From Berghia stephanieae (Eukaryota > Mollusca > Gastropoda > Nudibranchia > Aeolidiidae), in assembly GCA_034508935.3 (NCBI GenBank), contig CM067443.1, forward strand, positions 129,002,007-129,066,006: a stretch of DNA of 64,000 nucleotides. Direction: 5' to 3'. Shown here in pieces: positions 1-12,525 of this stretch (position 1 is the first letter of the stretch; each line of letters opens with the position of its first letter). Below the pieces are notes generated by a model. That model was given only the letters and a program-made list of their open reading frames with translations, was not told where the DNA came from and ran no database searches. The position numbers and the translations under genes were made by a program.

Positions 1-1454
1 TTTTGATATTGTCAATAAATCCCCATAGAATGAAAATATCAGTAAAACTCAAAATAAAAAATTTTGATATTGACAATCGATTTTCACCGCCAACCTTCCC
101 TTTGTTTCAAAACCTGGCCTAGCTAGAAATAAAAAAGTACCAATTCATCTCCATTAAATCCATGAATTGAAATATTGTTTTCAATGACCCTGGACACAAC
201 TGTCTTTCTATTCATTAGTGACTTTGTGATCTTATGGTATGACGTTTGTCTTTGGACTTACAGGTCCTGGGTTCAAGTCCAACTCTAAGTAGCACAAAGT
301 TGAGATCTTGAATAGCACTTTGCTCATATTCTCTCCCTGTAATCAGGTGTAAAATAAGTACCTGGCTGTTAAACAGCATCGTCAGAAAAAATTGTCGTCT
401 CACATATTAAGTGTTGCTGTGGTTGCTGTGGCTAAGTGGATATTGCATAATATAAAAGCTCAAGGTTTGTTTTTTTTTTAGAAATAAGTACACTTCAGAA
501 AAGAGCATCAAATAATACAGTCTGATTGATAAGTTCACTTTTAAGCTCTTGGACTCCCCAGAGAGCATAGGCCATCAACAACTTTTCTCTATCCAGCTCT
601 CTCCTGGTTATCCTCTCCCATTCTCTTCAAGTGGTTCCATATCCCTTGATTTCCTCCAGAGTTGAACGTCACCAGCTGTTTCTTGTCCATCACATCCTTC
701 TCTTTTCATACGAATTTTGCATCAAAGCTTGTCTGTTTACATAATTTTTTGGTTTTAGGAAATTATGACCAATCCATTCTCACCTCCGTCTCTTTGATAT
801 TGCATATTTGATTAATGTTTACTGGGTTAGTTGCTTTCTTCATTTAAACAATTTTTTTTCAGATAAAGTACTAATACCTGTCATTTGTTTCTTACTTCAT
901 AGATGGGAATTAAAAGTTGTTAAGGGAAAGAATAAAATATTACATTTTAAAATTCTATGTTGGAATTGATGGGCCATGCTACTCCAAATGGTTTTGAAAA
1001 TTTGATGAATCATGTTGTGATTTGAAGCCACCTTGATTAGTTTCATTGGATACTTGTAAATAACAGTCTAATCCACTTAATCATGGTAATGGTAACCAAC
1101 AACAGACAATGGATGTCACATTTAGCTTATATTATGTAGTAGCATAACCTTTTGAATGATTTAGCATGAAGGCAATGATCTCTTAATTTTATTGTCTTTT
1201 TTTTTTCATTTCTCGTTTCGAGGTGTGTAAGTTTAGATTTTGTTATTCATAGCAATGTAAAATGTTTATAAAAATCTTAGTACATTAGATACATTTCCAG
1301 ACATTGCGGTTTGGTAAAAGTTGGTCATCAACATGTCTAAAGTCATAGAGACCCATATATAGGAGCCTTAGTTATTTCCAGTGAGAAAAGATTTGCTCGC
1401 ACAACATCAACATATAAATAGGTAGTTTGACCTTAACCTTCACCAGTATTCCAG
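1..1454. other. Probable FRA10AC1 intron with a tRNA-derived SINE
   Basis: No coding exon recognised. Holds the SINE at 218-462; the rest is AT-rich unassigned sequence. The N-terminal exon(s) of FRA10AC1 are presumed to lie left of the window. Confidence 0.6.
218..462 (+). repeat. tRNA-derived SINE
   Basis: The head reads like a tRNA: a box A-like stretch near 235-255 and a box B-like GGGTTCAAGTCC near 270-281. The body (TCAGGTGTAAAATAAGTACC) is shared with copies at 28335-28640 (-) and 57845-58135 (-), and it ends in ATATAAAAGCTCAAG like 16045-16165. Confidence 0.7.
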
Positions 1455-1523
1455 GCACAAAGAGTACATCAACAACTATCTCCTGTATTATGGTGGGAAA
1501 GTGACAGACTTTGAAAGGGACTC
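1455..1523 (+). CDS. FRA10AC1: FRA10AC1 exon, first seen
   Basis: Encodes HKEYINNYLLYYGGKVTDFE. Acceptor TTCCAG, donor GTAAGG. Starts with one base and ends with two bases of split codons. Nothing upstream (1-1454) encodes the family's N-terminus. Confidence 0.93.
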
Positions 1524-4500
1524 GTAAGGATTTATACTTAATTTCACCTTTTGAAACAAGTGTTTAGAATGTTAATTTTTATTCTATACCTTGCCAGGTA
1601 TGGATTCTCTCTGTCTTTTAATTTACTCCTTGGTTGGATGTTATCACTTGAACTTTCTTGCAGAAGAACTCTCGTAGGTTTGTCAACCTGTATGAAATTG
1701 TATATATATGATGGTGATGTGATGGTTGTGGTTGTGGTGTCGGTGGTAGCGATGATGACAAGGAGGATGATGGTCTAAAGAGGTGATGGTTGCTATAGTT
1801 TTGATAACGATGCGGAGGTTGCTGTGGTAGTAGTAGTAATGATGATGTGGTGGTGACGTAGTAGTAGACATAGTTTATTGATGGTAACTTCTATTATTTG
1901 CAGGAGCACTGAGATATGAGTCGAGCAATGTTGAGAGAGAGAGATTCCTGGAACTTTATAAAATATATTTAACTAACTGTAAATAATACAATAAACGGGG
2001 ACAGAACTATTCTCGTTAAAGTAATCTGACAGATAAGCTGATAGATTTCAAGATGTGAACGAATGATCAAGTCGGAGAGGTGGGGACCGGGAAATTTTTA
2101 TGGATAGGATTGGGGTAACAAAAACGAAACAAACACGATCTTGTCAAGTTTCAGACTTGAAGGAAAAGTTGAAACGTTCAAAATCTCAATTCTCAGTCAC
2201 AAAAAATGTTTCAATCATCCCTCCTTTTCTTTCCTTCTTAAACCAACACACTCATTCAATTTCAAGCCATTTTGAACAGAAAATAGTGTTGTGTTCAGTG
2301 AGGGGACAAAAACTAATTTTCAGAGACAGGAGAGTGCTTCTAAATTTATTTATTTTCCAAAATTTATTTATAAATTCATTTTACCTTCAATCAGATCCAA
2401 GGATAGGACAGATATGGATGTCATCCGGGAGAACCACAAATTCTTGTGGAACGATAATGAAGATGAAAGTAATGAGTCTTGGTATGGACATTTTTTTTCC
2501 ATTTTTATTTTTTGTGTGCCAACAGATGGATTGGTTTATTAATTGTTGAATGAACCATTTTGTCTTTATAATGAAATGACATGCACCATTTCTACCATGC
2601 AAGACTGGACATGCTAGTTCATTCCCAACAAGCCTGATGAGTGACGATATTTATGATTTTATTTTCTACTTTTCTACCTTTGTCTTGATCATTCCCCCCC
2701 TGCCCGCCAGCCCTCATTTTACCTTTTTTAAAATAGTAACAAGAAGGAAGTAGTTATTGGGAAAATGGATAGGGTTGTGTAGATAATGGGATAATGTGGT
2801 GCATCTTATATCAGTATTCAGTCTTGGGAGACATGAAATTATTTCTTTTCATTTTACTTAAACCATCATTAAAGGTACTAAAAATATCTTTTGACAGTAA
2901 ACAAAGTCTACTCTATCCATTTATTTTTTAAAAATGGTTAAATGTGTGACTTTTAGGTCATACACCTCACAGACAACATAGTTGATCTACCTAGTCATAT
3001 TTCTTTTACCAGAAAATTATAGTCTGCGATTGTTTTTGTATATTGGGCATTGTTATGTGTAACCGTTACCCATAGGCAGAATGCTCCTACATGCTCAACA
3101 TGACCCCTCTCACTTGACTGTTTCTTATTCTGAATACGAATTAAAATTTTAAAAAAAGAATAAAATTTTCTATGTTCATTCCAAAGGGAAAATTTGTCTT
3201 TTGTGTCTATCTCAAAATAAAGTTCAAGACGATTCAAGTGCAGCACTCCAGAGGGAGTTGTTGAGGCTAAATCATTTACTCAAGGAAAATATGAGTTGCT
3301 GACAGCAGGGTTCAAACCCAGGACTGCAATGCCGTGTCATCTCATCCCCCAAAATTTGTCACAAATGGAATTCCAGATTAAACTGTTGACATAATCCGAA
3401 ATTTAGCAATAATGGTAAAGAGAGAACATTATGTGACCATTCTCAGGATGTTGACGATAGTGACTTAATAAGTGAATAGTAGAAATGATTATGCTACTGG
3501 CTAGTTTATTTAACCAATGTATTGAGATCTTTAAGTTTTGTTTTCTCAATAGGTTTTATTCGTATTTTTACTACTTTCATTTGACAGGGAAAAGAGACTT
3601 GCCAAGAAATACTATGACAAACTTTTTAAAGAGTATTGCATTGCAGACCTGAGTTGCTACAAAGAAAATAAAGTATGGATTGTTTGTCACTTAAAAGCTG
3701 ATTTTATGTTAGTCATTATCTTCATCATCATTCTTGCCATTATCATCATCATCATGATCGCTATTGTTAAAAAACTTGATTAAGATCATTGGTCCATACA
3801 CAATCTTAAAATTTGATTTAGTAGAAAATGGTTAATTTGAAATCACCTTTCTTGCGATTGAATGCAGCATAATGCCAAATTGTATATAAATATCCTTTAC
3901 CAGTCTCATTACTCGCTTGCATTATCTTTTTCACAATGAAATAAAAAAGTGTGATATGATCTGTCATACAAAATAATGAGAAAAGTACAGGGAAAACATA
4001 AAACCTTCCCATAAAGTCAGTTTTCATTAGTTGTGGATAAAAGCTCACACTCTCACAGGTTATTGATCATTAGAAAAAATTAAGGCATGATTTATATTGT
4101 GTCATATAATATTCATATTAACAACTTTTGTTGATATTATCATGATTGGGCTTTTTAAACATTGATAATTCATGCTTGATTATTCACGATCAGAAAAGTA
4201 GAAATTTTCTACCCAGTTACAGAGCTGCCATCTCGATGAATGATTTATTTTTGATGTGTAGAGGCACGTCCAATTTTATTATACAGTGTGTTTAATGACA
4301 TAATTGGCTTTGTTTTGTCACTTATTATTGTATTCAATATTGAACAAAACATATATTTTTCCAGTTTTTAAAATATAAATAGTCATGAATCTATTCATGA
4401 TATTTTTAGAATGGTTTTCTTTTAATCTGCCAGATTTGGAAATGAGAAGGACCTTTTTCACAATATGTTTGAAACTTTTTGAAATTATCATCAAGTTTTA

Positions 4501-7500
4501 CAAAATGATACTATTAATTGTCATATTTTATGTTCAATGGTCAGGTTGGAATGAGGTGGCGAATTGAAAAGGAAGTAATCTCTGGGAAAGGTATTGATGT
4601 TAAAGTGCGCTCTACTTGTATAATGCTATCAGTTACATTATTGATCTCATAATATAATTTGTTAATTCAACGTTCAAACTTATTGATGGAACCTATGTTT
4701 ATGAACAGAAATCTATGTAAACTGCTGCCTGGGTGGGATTTTCTGACCTCTCGTAGTGGACAGAGAGGTCACTTGCTGTGACTCCTATCCATCTATATCT
4801 GTTTTCCAATTAGCTTTCTGTCTTTGTCTTGGAATGAGATTGCTTGGTATTGTTGGCTGGGAGAGAAACAGTCAAATGTATGGTTATAGTTTGGGGAGAT
4901 TTTATTTTTCCTTGTAAATCATTTCTCAGTTATGTATTGTTATAATTTTTGTTTTGAATATATAACAATCCGTAAGCATTTGATGTATTCCTCTTTGTGG
5001 GATCTTTGCATCTGGATAAGATTTTTATGCAATCTCAAACTAAGTACACTGATAGTGTGCTCTTGGAATCTACAACCGTTCCATATTGAACCTATTAACC
5101 ATTCCCTGTCTTACTTTTCTTGGTTCTTATTGTAGAGTTTTTTTTACTATCCGTTTTTTCACTTTACTGACACTGAAATGACCTGAATGTGTTTGCAAGC
5201 ACTGTAAAACTCTTTAAATAAAACATATGTATGCTTCAAAAAGAAAAAACATACAATAAGTGTGATGAAATGATGATTTTCTTATTTTTGAATTTTAAAA
5301 ATCTATACTACAAGAAAAGGATCGAGTTAAAACCAATTCTGAATGTTAAATGTTTGATACAACATTTATGAAGTTATGCTTTCATTGATATTACTATGAC
5401 TGAAAACAGCTATACACAACAACAACAAAAAATTTGATAAGCTTGAAAAAGTGTATAAATTGTCAGCTTTTTTCTCTTTATCATTTTTCATAATGTCTAA
5501 ATGATCTGAAAGGCAAAGATACTAAATCTGAACAAAATGAAAAGAATTGCTTCCCCTTTGTTGTTTATAGCGTAAAATATTTTACAAAAGTGATTTCCAA
5601 TTCATCTCGGATTTACACGTTGTTTTACCCATGATTAGTAATGACAACAGAATATGGCATATTATATTTCAAGATCAAAATCTAATCTGTTTAACTTTTG
5701 ACATAAGAAAGGCAATTTAGTTGTAATTTGAGTAATCCTGAATTCGAAAAATTATGAACTTTTGGTTCTATCTGCAGAACTTCATAAGCACCTTTGACTT
5801 CTTGAAACTTGTTGGTTAAGATTGTAAATGGTTAAGTTATAAAGTGGGTTATGGTGGTCACCCATCTTTACCCCTGAAAACTGTGAGATTTTAAAGTTTC
5901 AATTAAGGGGTCGCTCTTTGATATTCAATCACAATGCTTAACTAAAGTTCCACCGTGTTTTGATGAGAGGGTTTATTTTTCGTTTTTTATATTTCTTTTT
6001 TATTTTACGGTCTAGACCTGTATGTCATTAAATTTGGATTTGGAGACTATTGCATGTTGCAAAAGACATTTTTTTGTATGTATGGTAAAGGTAAACTTAT
6101 GATTATGGTATTTTATTTGTAAAAATAATTTTGTGACCTTATTCAATTTTTCTATTTTTGTAAATTTACTGGTCGACACAAAATGTTTTCCTGATGTAAT
6201 TCAAGACTTTAGCTTTTTTGTATTAATAGTTTTTGTGTGTATGTGGCTTGTAACAGGTCAGTTTGTTTGTGGCAATAAAAAATGTACAGAGTCAGAGGGT
6301 CTTCGAAGCTGGGAGGTCAACTTTGGCTACATGGAGCATGGGGAAAAGAAAAACGCTCTTGTCAAATTGCGTGAGTAAATTTAGTTTTCATTTTGTTGGA
6401 TTAATATCTGGTCAGAGAGATGAGAAATGCCAGTGGTTTTCAACTACTGCTTTGCCATTTTAAGTGCCATATGAGCATTTGCTGGAGACAGCATAGATGA
6501 GTGGTATGTTCTTTACTTTGTAATATTAATGTGATAAGTTCTTATCACACTAGCCCGGTGGTATGATCTTTAGTAAGTCATTTTGCTCCAGTTGATATTA
6601 TGTTGAGCCAGATTGGCTGAAGCTTATTAGTTATGTTATAACTTATTAGGATAAACAAACAAACAAAACAAAAAAATTAAAAATGAAAGGAACTTTTGGA
6701 TCTCTCCAACTGGGAAATGTATGTCGCTGCCGTCCAGATTAGCCAGGTTACCAGATTTGCTGGGCAAGTGAAAATTTCAGTTGTCAGTCAAAACTTGGAG
6801 TGCTAAAATGTCTTTAGGCGAAAAGCCCAGAAATTTATTGGTTAAAGAGGGTAGACTTCTCAAAAGATCTAGTCTAACAAAGGACTGGTGCATTTTTAGT
6901 CTTTTGTTCTATAAATATAAATTTTGGTAAGTTTAGGGTATTTTGTTTATGTTTTTTTTCTTCACTTTCCTTCTTTTTTTTGGTTTGTTTTGGTCATACT
7001 TTAAAGATTTGATGGTAACTAGAGACTCTCAAATTGACGTCAACTGGACACACATAGTTGTCAACATCTTTATTTAAAAAATGCACAATGAGTTGTGCGA
7101 ACAAAACTTTAGCTTCACCCATGGCCCCTTACTTGTTAGGCCAGACTTTGATCAACAATTTGAAATTAACTGCAGTGCTTGAGACGTTTCACATCTTGGG
7201 AGACAAAAGGATTGTGGTAATCGTTGTCATAGACTACGATATTATTCACATGTAGTACTCATGTATTAAAAGCATATATTTTGCTTGCATAGTTTTCATT
7301 GTTCATGCAAACTTTTGACAGAGTTAAATAGGGAATGTTGCATTGAAATCGTCAAATTGGAAGATTCTGGCAATATTGTACTGATTCCCTGGGGAACTTT
7401 TTCCCAATTAGAGGGTCAAAATATAGAGAAAAAAATTAGTTCCCTGGGATTTTGTCTCAGTTTGCCAGGTTTCCTGATCGGAGAAGTTCCTGATTTTGAG

Positions 7501-9625
7501 GTCCTACTGTATATAAATTGAGGATATTGATGGTACTGATATTGATGTTGATGATTCAACAGAAATAAGCCTAGTTTAAACTGTACTCATGTGGTTTTCT
7601 TTATATTACAGGGCTGTGTCCAGACTGTTCTTATAATTGAATTATCACCACAAGTAAGTTGGTCTGTCTACACTTTTATATGGAACACACTAACATTTAC
7701 ACACACACACACCTTGACAAATAGACCTTTATGCATATGCTTATTGATCTGATTATCAATCATGAATAAAATCATTTTTTTATGTCTGAATTTAGAAAGA
7801 GTAATAAGTATTACACCACATGCACATATTTGCAGAAACACACACACACACACACACACACATGTGCACGCATATGAAACATAAGTGCTCACACCGATAC
7901 AAATGCAATACAAGCTTATGAGATATAATTTCAAAAGTTCTCAATCATTTATTCAAATTTGTTATTAATATTAAAATTTATGCTGGGTTTCACTATTTTT
8001 GGTCCAGGAAAAAGGAAGTGGTAAAAACATCAAAGAAAGACAGGTCATCAAAATCAGCATCTCACAGAAAAAGTCATAAAAAACACAGATCAGGTATGGG
8101 ATATATTAGATTTGGCTTGGTGCTTTGAGTACCTTATTATTTTTATTTTTGCGAAGTGCTGTACAGTGAATTAATATTTATCACACCCATATGTAGTGAG
8201 ATTTTGATTTGATTTTAAACTAACTGGTTTCATGTTTACTGTCCTTCAGTAGAGCACATATTCATGCAACTTTTAATTGTACGAAAAAATACATTTTGTC
8301 ATAATTAACATATAGAGAATCCTCTTGAAAGATAAACATTGAAGCTGGCCCCAAATTTTCCTGCTCTATATCATAAGTACTTTAAATGTTTGCATGAGTT
8401 AACTATAACTATGTCATTGCATTTCCACATCGTTTTCATTCTAAATACGAAGACCGTTTCATCTTCGCATCAGTTTTGAAATCTTTGTTTAGATCACCTT
8501 AGAACTTATATAACCCAAGTGCACAAATACAGAGATGTAGTTGTTCTTTTTCCCTTGTTTAATGTTTACCTTTGGGTTCCAATGATTTTCCTCACATTTG
8601 GATAAGATAAAATGTTGTCTGGTCACCAGACAAAGTGACTGTGCTCTACTACAGGACAAGTGACTTTTGCCTCTACCTACCAGGGACAAAGTGGACTTGT
8701 GCCCTCATAACCTTACCAGGGACAAAGTGGACTTGTGCTCTCATAACCTTACCAGGGACAAAGTGGACTTGTGCCCTCATAACCTTGTCAAAGCTTAACG
8801 TCCATTAAGTTCTGATTAAAGATAATAGGAACCATCTCCATCTGAAGGCACTTGTTTAAATCTTCTTGTCACTCTTTTGTTTATCTCCATTGAAATCCTA
8901 GACAAAGATTTGGAAAGAGGAGAATCTTCTAGATCAGAGGATGACATTGACAAAAGGAAAGATGACGGTGTCGCTGATGGTGATGAGGAAGTGTGGAAGA
9001 AACCAGTTGTTCTAACAGAGAAAAAGTCTCGGTAAGGATATAAATTTTAAGTGTAAACAAATATTGCATTTATAAAGTTCATTTTAAACACTTTGTTCAG
9101 CATTTTACAATGATTTGTTTATTCCTGTGTGGGCCTCATTTCATGCTTAGTAATTTATCTGTATAATAACCATTTTTTTAACAACTAAGCACTGAGTCAC
9201 AACCTAGTTGAATGGATGGATGGTTGATATAATGGTAAAGCACTTCCCTGTTGATTGTAAAGTCAAAGGCTCAAATCCTGGTGGAGAAATTTTGATTTTT
9301 TTCCTTCTTATTTACAATTTTTTACCGATGACAGCTGATTAAGCGCTTTGTGTTGAATGAAATAAATTGTGGGAGAATCTTATTGGGATTGCTTTTTTTG
9401 TAGTGTGATATTCTCTGAAAACTAAACATTGTTTAACTTCTTGGAAAGTTGACTCATTTTTAAAATGCAAAATACTGGAGAAGAATCATCAAAAACAGTC
9501 TCCACGTTAAAGACATAGCTAAAAATAAATGTTTGTTTAATTTGCATTATTTTTTCTTTTCTTTTTCTCATTGTATCTCCAGAGAGGACGAATTTGACGA
9601 ATACTTTGAGGACATGTTTTTGTAG
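1455..9625 (+). CDS. FRA10AC1: FRA10AC1 homologue, 5'-partial, nine coding exons seen
   Basis: Conserved nuclear protein of the FRA10AC1 family, known as a component of late spliceosomal complexes in humans. Exons: 1455-1523, 2395-2481, 3588-3672, 4545-4590, 6257-6370, 7612-7653, 8008-8093, 8902-9031, 9583-9625; all junctions are GT-AG and phases agree. Diagnostic blocks in order: NNYLLYYGGKVTDFER, DMDVIRENHKFLWN, EKRLAKKYYDKLFKEYCIAD, MRWRIEKEVISGKGQFVCGN, LRSWEVNFGYMEHGEKKNAL, LCPDC, a Lys/Ser-rich tail, and the C-terminal EDEFDEYFEDMFL. Cysteine pairs FVCGNKKC and LCPDC probably form a zinc site (inference). About 225 residues are seen, against about 315 in human; the N-terminal exon(s) lie left of the window. 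Oddity: exon 7612-7653 is one base short and runs into TGA, probably a consensus error. It converges with PDCD11. Confidence 0.95.
1680..1875 (+). repeat. Imperfect GAT/GTG-rich low-complexity tract
   Basis: Irregular mixture of GATGATG and GTGGTGGTAG triplets in an intron of FRA10AC1; a similar tract occurs at 14460-14700. The open frame on the other strand is His/Tyr low complexity and not a gene. Confidence 0.6.
2395..2481 (+). CDS. FRA10AC1: FRA10AC1 exon
   Basis: Encodes DRTDMDVIRENHKFLWND followed by an acidic stretch. Acceptor AATCAG, donor GTATGG; phase matches both neighbours. Confidence 0.93.
3220..3370 (-). repeat. Possible tRNA-like SINE head
   Basis: The - strand has a tRNA-like block ending GGGTTTGAACCC (box B-like). 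No second copy was matched, so this is tentative. Confidence 0.35.
3588..3672 (+). CDS. FRA10AC1: FRA10AC1 exon
   Basis: Encodes EKRLAKKYYDKLFKEYCIAD then LSCYKENK, the most conserved block of the family. Acceptor TGACAG, donor GTATGG. Confidence 0.95.
4545..4590 (+). CDS. FRA10AC1: FRA10AC1 exon, 46 nt
   Basis: Encodes VGMRWRIEKEVISGK plus one base of the next codon; acceptor GGTCAG, donor GTATTG. The human equivalent reads FGFRWRVEKEVISGK. Confidence 0.93.
4728..5227 (+). repeat. 500-bp SINE-like retroposon, copy A
   Basis: The only near full-length copy in + orientation: starts CCTGGGTGGGATT, passes CTTTCTGTCTTTGTCTTGGA, ends GCACTGTAAAACTC followed by an A-rich tail. No clear target-site duplication. 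Lies in the 1.67-kb intron of FRA10AC1 between 4590 and 6257. Confidence 0.75.
6257..6370 (+). CDS. FRA10AC1: FRA10AC1 exon with first cysteine pair
   Basis: Encodes QFVCGNKKCTESEGLRSWEV then NFGYMEHGEKKNALVKL. C-x4-C is the first half of a probable zinc site. Acceptor AACAGG context, donor GTGAGT. Confidence 0.95.
7612..7653 (+). CDS. FRA10AC1: FRA10AC1 exon, one base short
   Basis: Encodes LCPDCSY and then, one frame over, LNYHH, matching the family's second cysteine pair and the following LN(F/Y)HH. As written the frame meets TGA. The exon is 42 nt where flanking phases need 43; the shortfall lies at the two A bases 7635-7636, where AAA (Lys) is expected. Acceptor TTACAG, donor GTAAGT are good. 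Confidence 0.85.
7838..7862 (+). repeat. (AC)n microsatellite
   Basis: About 12 uninterrupted CA units in a FRA10AC1 intron; a shorter run lies at 7699-7713. Confidence 0.85.
8008..8093 (+). CDS. FRA10AC1: FRA10AC1 exon, basic region
   Basis: Lys/Ser/His-rich segment (KKEVVKTSKKDRSSKSASHR), typical of the low-complexity tail of the family. Acceptor GTCCAG, donor GTATGG; phases fit both neighbours. Confidence 0.88.
8678..8785 (+). repeat. 36-bp tandem repeat, three units
   Basis: Three head-to-tail units beginning TACCAGGGACAAAGTGGACT, differing at one position, in an intron of FRA10AC1. A degenerate fourth unit may precede it. Confidence 0.85.
8902..9031 (+). CDS. FRA10AC1: FRA10AC1 exon, acidic region
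   Basis: Encodes a Glu/Asp-rich stretch ending DGDEEVWKKPVVLTEKKS, equivalent to the human SESELWKGPLPETDEKS segment. Acceptor TCCTAG, donor GTAAGG. Confidence 0.9.
9205..9350 (+). repeat. tRNA-like SINE head
   Basis: ATAATGGTAAAGCACTTCCC resembles a tRNA D-arm/box A, and GGCTCAAATCC resembles box B, 36 bp later. A T-rich tract follows. No second copy was matched. Confidence 0.45.
9583..9625 (+). CDS. FRA10AC1: FRA10AC1 last coding exon
   Basis: Encodes EDEFDEYFEDMFL and stop TAG; the human protein ends EEEFDEYFQDLFL. Acceptor ATCTCCAG. Confidence 0.95.
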
Positions 9626-9900
9626 GACCAGATTGTTTAGATGGTGTCTTGAATTGCCTTACTTACCCTTTTGGAACTTATAGGTGGTCTCAAACAAGAC
9701 ACATTCATAAATTGCTCTTAAATCCGTTTCTGTTCCCTATTTGTAATAGTCTTCTTCTTGCCTCATCTTGGATATTTTAATTGGAAATCTACCATTCTTT
9801 GACCTGAAAGTGTAGTCATTGCTTTTCTGCACAATGCTCGGGAAAGCTGAAAAGTGTGCAGTTGTCCAATCGCTCAGTAATCCAATATGTGTAGGACGTC

Positions 9901-9906
9901 AATAAA
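9901..9906 (+). terminator. Polyadenylation signal of FRA10AC1
   Basis: AATAAA, 276 nt after the FRA10AC1 stop and the first clear canonical signal downstream. Position and orientation fit; the cleavage site was not determined. Confidence 0.6.
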
Positions 9907-10070
9907 TGATGGATTTTCTCCTCTGATATATGTATACATTGTTTATACTCAAACTATCAAATGGACCAAGAAGACACAGACTTGTCAGAATTTTTTTAGA
10001 AAATAAATTCTATATTATAAATCAAGCAATTTAATTTGTTTAGCTCGTCAAAATCAATCTTAAGTGAAAC

Positions 10071-10480
10071 TGTTTCCATTGTCATTGATTACACTGGTCG
10101 TAAAACAAAAATGTGATGGGGAAAAGAAGATTGTAAACAAAGAGCGTCAGTTGCGAAGACTTATTACATAAGGAGACACGATGGCTGAATGGCCATGACA
10201 CCTTGCATGGCCTGGCAAATGACGAAGATTCGCCGTGTGTAAACTCGAACAATATGATTATGACACCTCGCATGGCCTGGCAAATGACGAAGATCACTGT
10301 GTAGTAACCCATAATTAGCCTTCGTAACAACATCACATGTCCCTGATAAATTGTGTGTGAAAGTGTGTTTCCATTGCCATTGATTTACACTGGTTGTAAA
10401 AATATCGGATGGGAAAAGTAGAAGATGGTTGAAGCAGAGTGTGCAATTATCTGAACCTTGCGTGCAGTAATGGAGACATA
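10071..10480 (+). repeat. Degenerate tandem duplication, period about 295 bp
   Basis: Block from 10071 (TGTTTCCATTGTCATTGATT) recurs from 10366 with about 85% similarity. Between them CATGGCCTGGCAAATGACGA occurs twice, 64 bp apart. The open frame covering it on the - strand is a by-product. Confidence 0.6.
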
Positions 10481-12525
10481 TTATATAGAAAAAAATTTCA
10501 TCACCCAGGAATAGCGTGTAGTAATGCAATGTGTGCAGAAAATCGATGACTACTGTACGCATAAGAATATAAAAGACTTAGAGAGGAGAGAAGACAGCAA
10601 GTTTCTATTTAAATCCTACAGTATGGCTTGGAATCATGCTTGCAAATAAAGGCCCAAGACAAAGTAATGGGAATAATTTCAATTGGTAGATTTCAAATCT
10701 GGTTACTTATTTCTGAAAACGCTTATGACAAAGAGTTTTGCAATGATTTATTACTCTCCAAGTTGTACATAACGAACTCCTTGGGACTATGAGAATTAGT
10801 TATTTTGGACGTTAAGCAATTTTAATCAGGGATGTAAATCTTTCAGAATTATTAGGATTTCCTATTTTTCACACATTTTCTAGCTTCCCCAAACTATTTA
10901 AATATTTCTTAATACCTCACTACCAACAACTCTTGTGATAAGAGATACTGCTGTACATATAGAGAATTTGGAGTGAATATCCATTTTCAATGTACTGAAA
11001 CACTTAATTAACACTACTGTTGTGTCCGTTATGATTATACATGTATTTAACCATTCAACTTATTTCCACGACAGCTTCCGAATTTTAATTCGGAAGTACT
11101 AAGGATTGATAGCGTTCGAATTTCCGAATTTTCCTAATTTTAATTCGGAACTAGATTCACATCTGTTGTGTAAACAAGGAGGGTTATTTTTAGTTTACCG
11201 GAAGCAAAACATGGGCTGCAGAATCGAAAGTAGAAGATGGTGGATACATATCGAGTATTCATGACTGAGTTCTGAGTTGTTGTTACACTTTCTTCCTAAG
11301 GCTCAATTGGAATGTATTTCTGTTTCTGTAAGTAATTCCTGTGTGTTGCAATTCATTTCAGTCATAATGAGTCTGAAGATACATTTCCCTTAGCCTTGGT
11401 CTTTATGAGAAATTTCTATGGGGTCTCATTTCTGGTTGAGACTGCCACGAACTTTTGACTGTGGTCGTGGTGGGGGAAAAAAATCAAATTTGTTTGTTCT
11501 CATTGAAAGCTACACCAATAAAGTAAAGGGCTTTTAACACGATTCTAAACCTAATGTAGTATTTTAATTGTAATGTACTTCTTATTGCCTTTGTTATTAG
11601 CAGAAGGGTTTGGGGCCTGAGAAAATGATAAATATCGGGAGGCGACCATCTTTCCAATCTCAAAATTGGCCTTAGTAATGATATGGCTGTTGAAATTTGA
11701 GTACTAGTTTTTATTATTGTCAGATTCATTTAGTCATTGGGGGTAATATTTTGACCTGAATATAATTTTGATATAAAAGTTTAGGTGTTGGATTACGTGC
11801 AGTGAAAATAAGTTAAGAATTCTAAAATTCTGATTTTTTCATTATCCCAAACTAATTTAACCCTGTTTAATCCATAAAGATAAGGATAATACTAAATGGG
11901 CACTGATTTAAGCATGAACAACACCAAATAATGGTATTTCCTCCTGACAAAAAGGAGACATAAATCATTAAAATCCATCCATAAACAAAATAATTTAGAT
12001 TTTATTCTGAGACTTATCACTCAAAAGTCCTAAAAATGTTGTCACAATCACAAGGCCATTTATCACCTCATTCCTGGAGTGTCACTTGGAGTTTAGACTA
12101 TTGAAATGAGCTCGCAGAATTTCAGAATTTTTTTCAACTTTGCATTTACATCCCTGTTTAATTGAAAAGCTAAGGTGACAATTATGAATACCCTAATTGT
12201 AATTCGTATTACAATTTTTCTTCCCTTGGTAATTACTCTTGTAATAAATGACATACATAGTCCTGCACTGCTTTTTTGTCTATTTGTTTTTATTATTACC
12301 TCTAGTGACTTCTCCACCCTCCATGGGAGGTCAAAAGACCCCACCCCATCTAGGCTCATGGATTAGCACTACAATAATAAACAATTTTTTTTTTTAAATG
12401 AAGATTTGAAAAATCTATTCTCTATCTTTTCACTTCTTGATAAGTTTAGTTTGAGAAATTAGTGCAAGAAGCTGAATGGTGGATGTGCTTGCATTCGATG
12501 ACTCAAACATAAGGGAAATGATATA

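Noticed and set aside
8678-8785. CRISPR-like array
   Set aside because: Units are directly adjacent with no spacers; it is a minisatellite in an animal intron.
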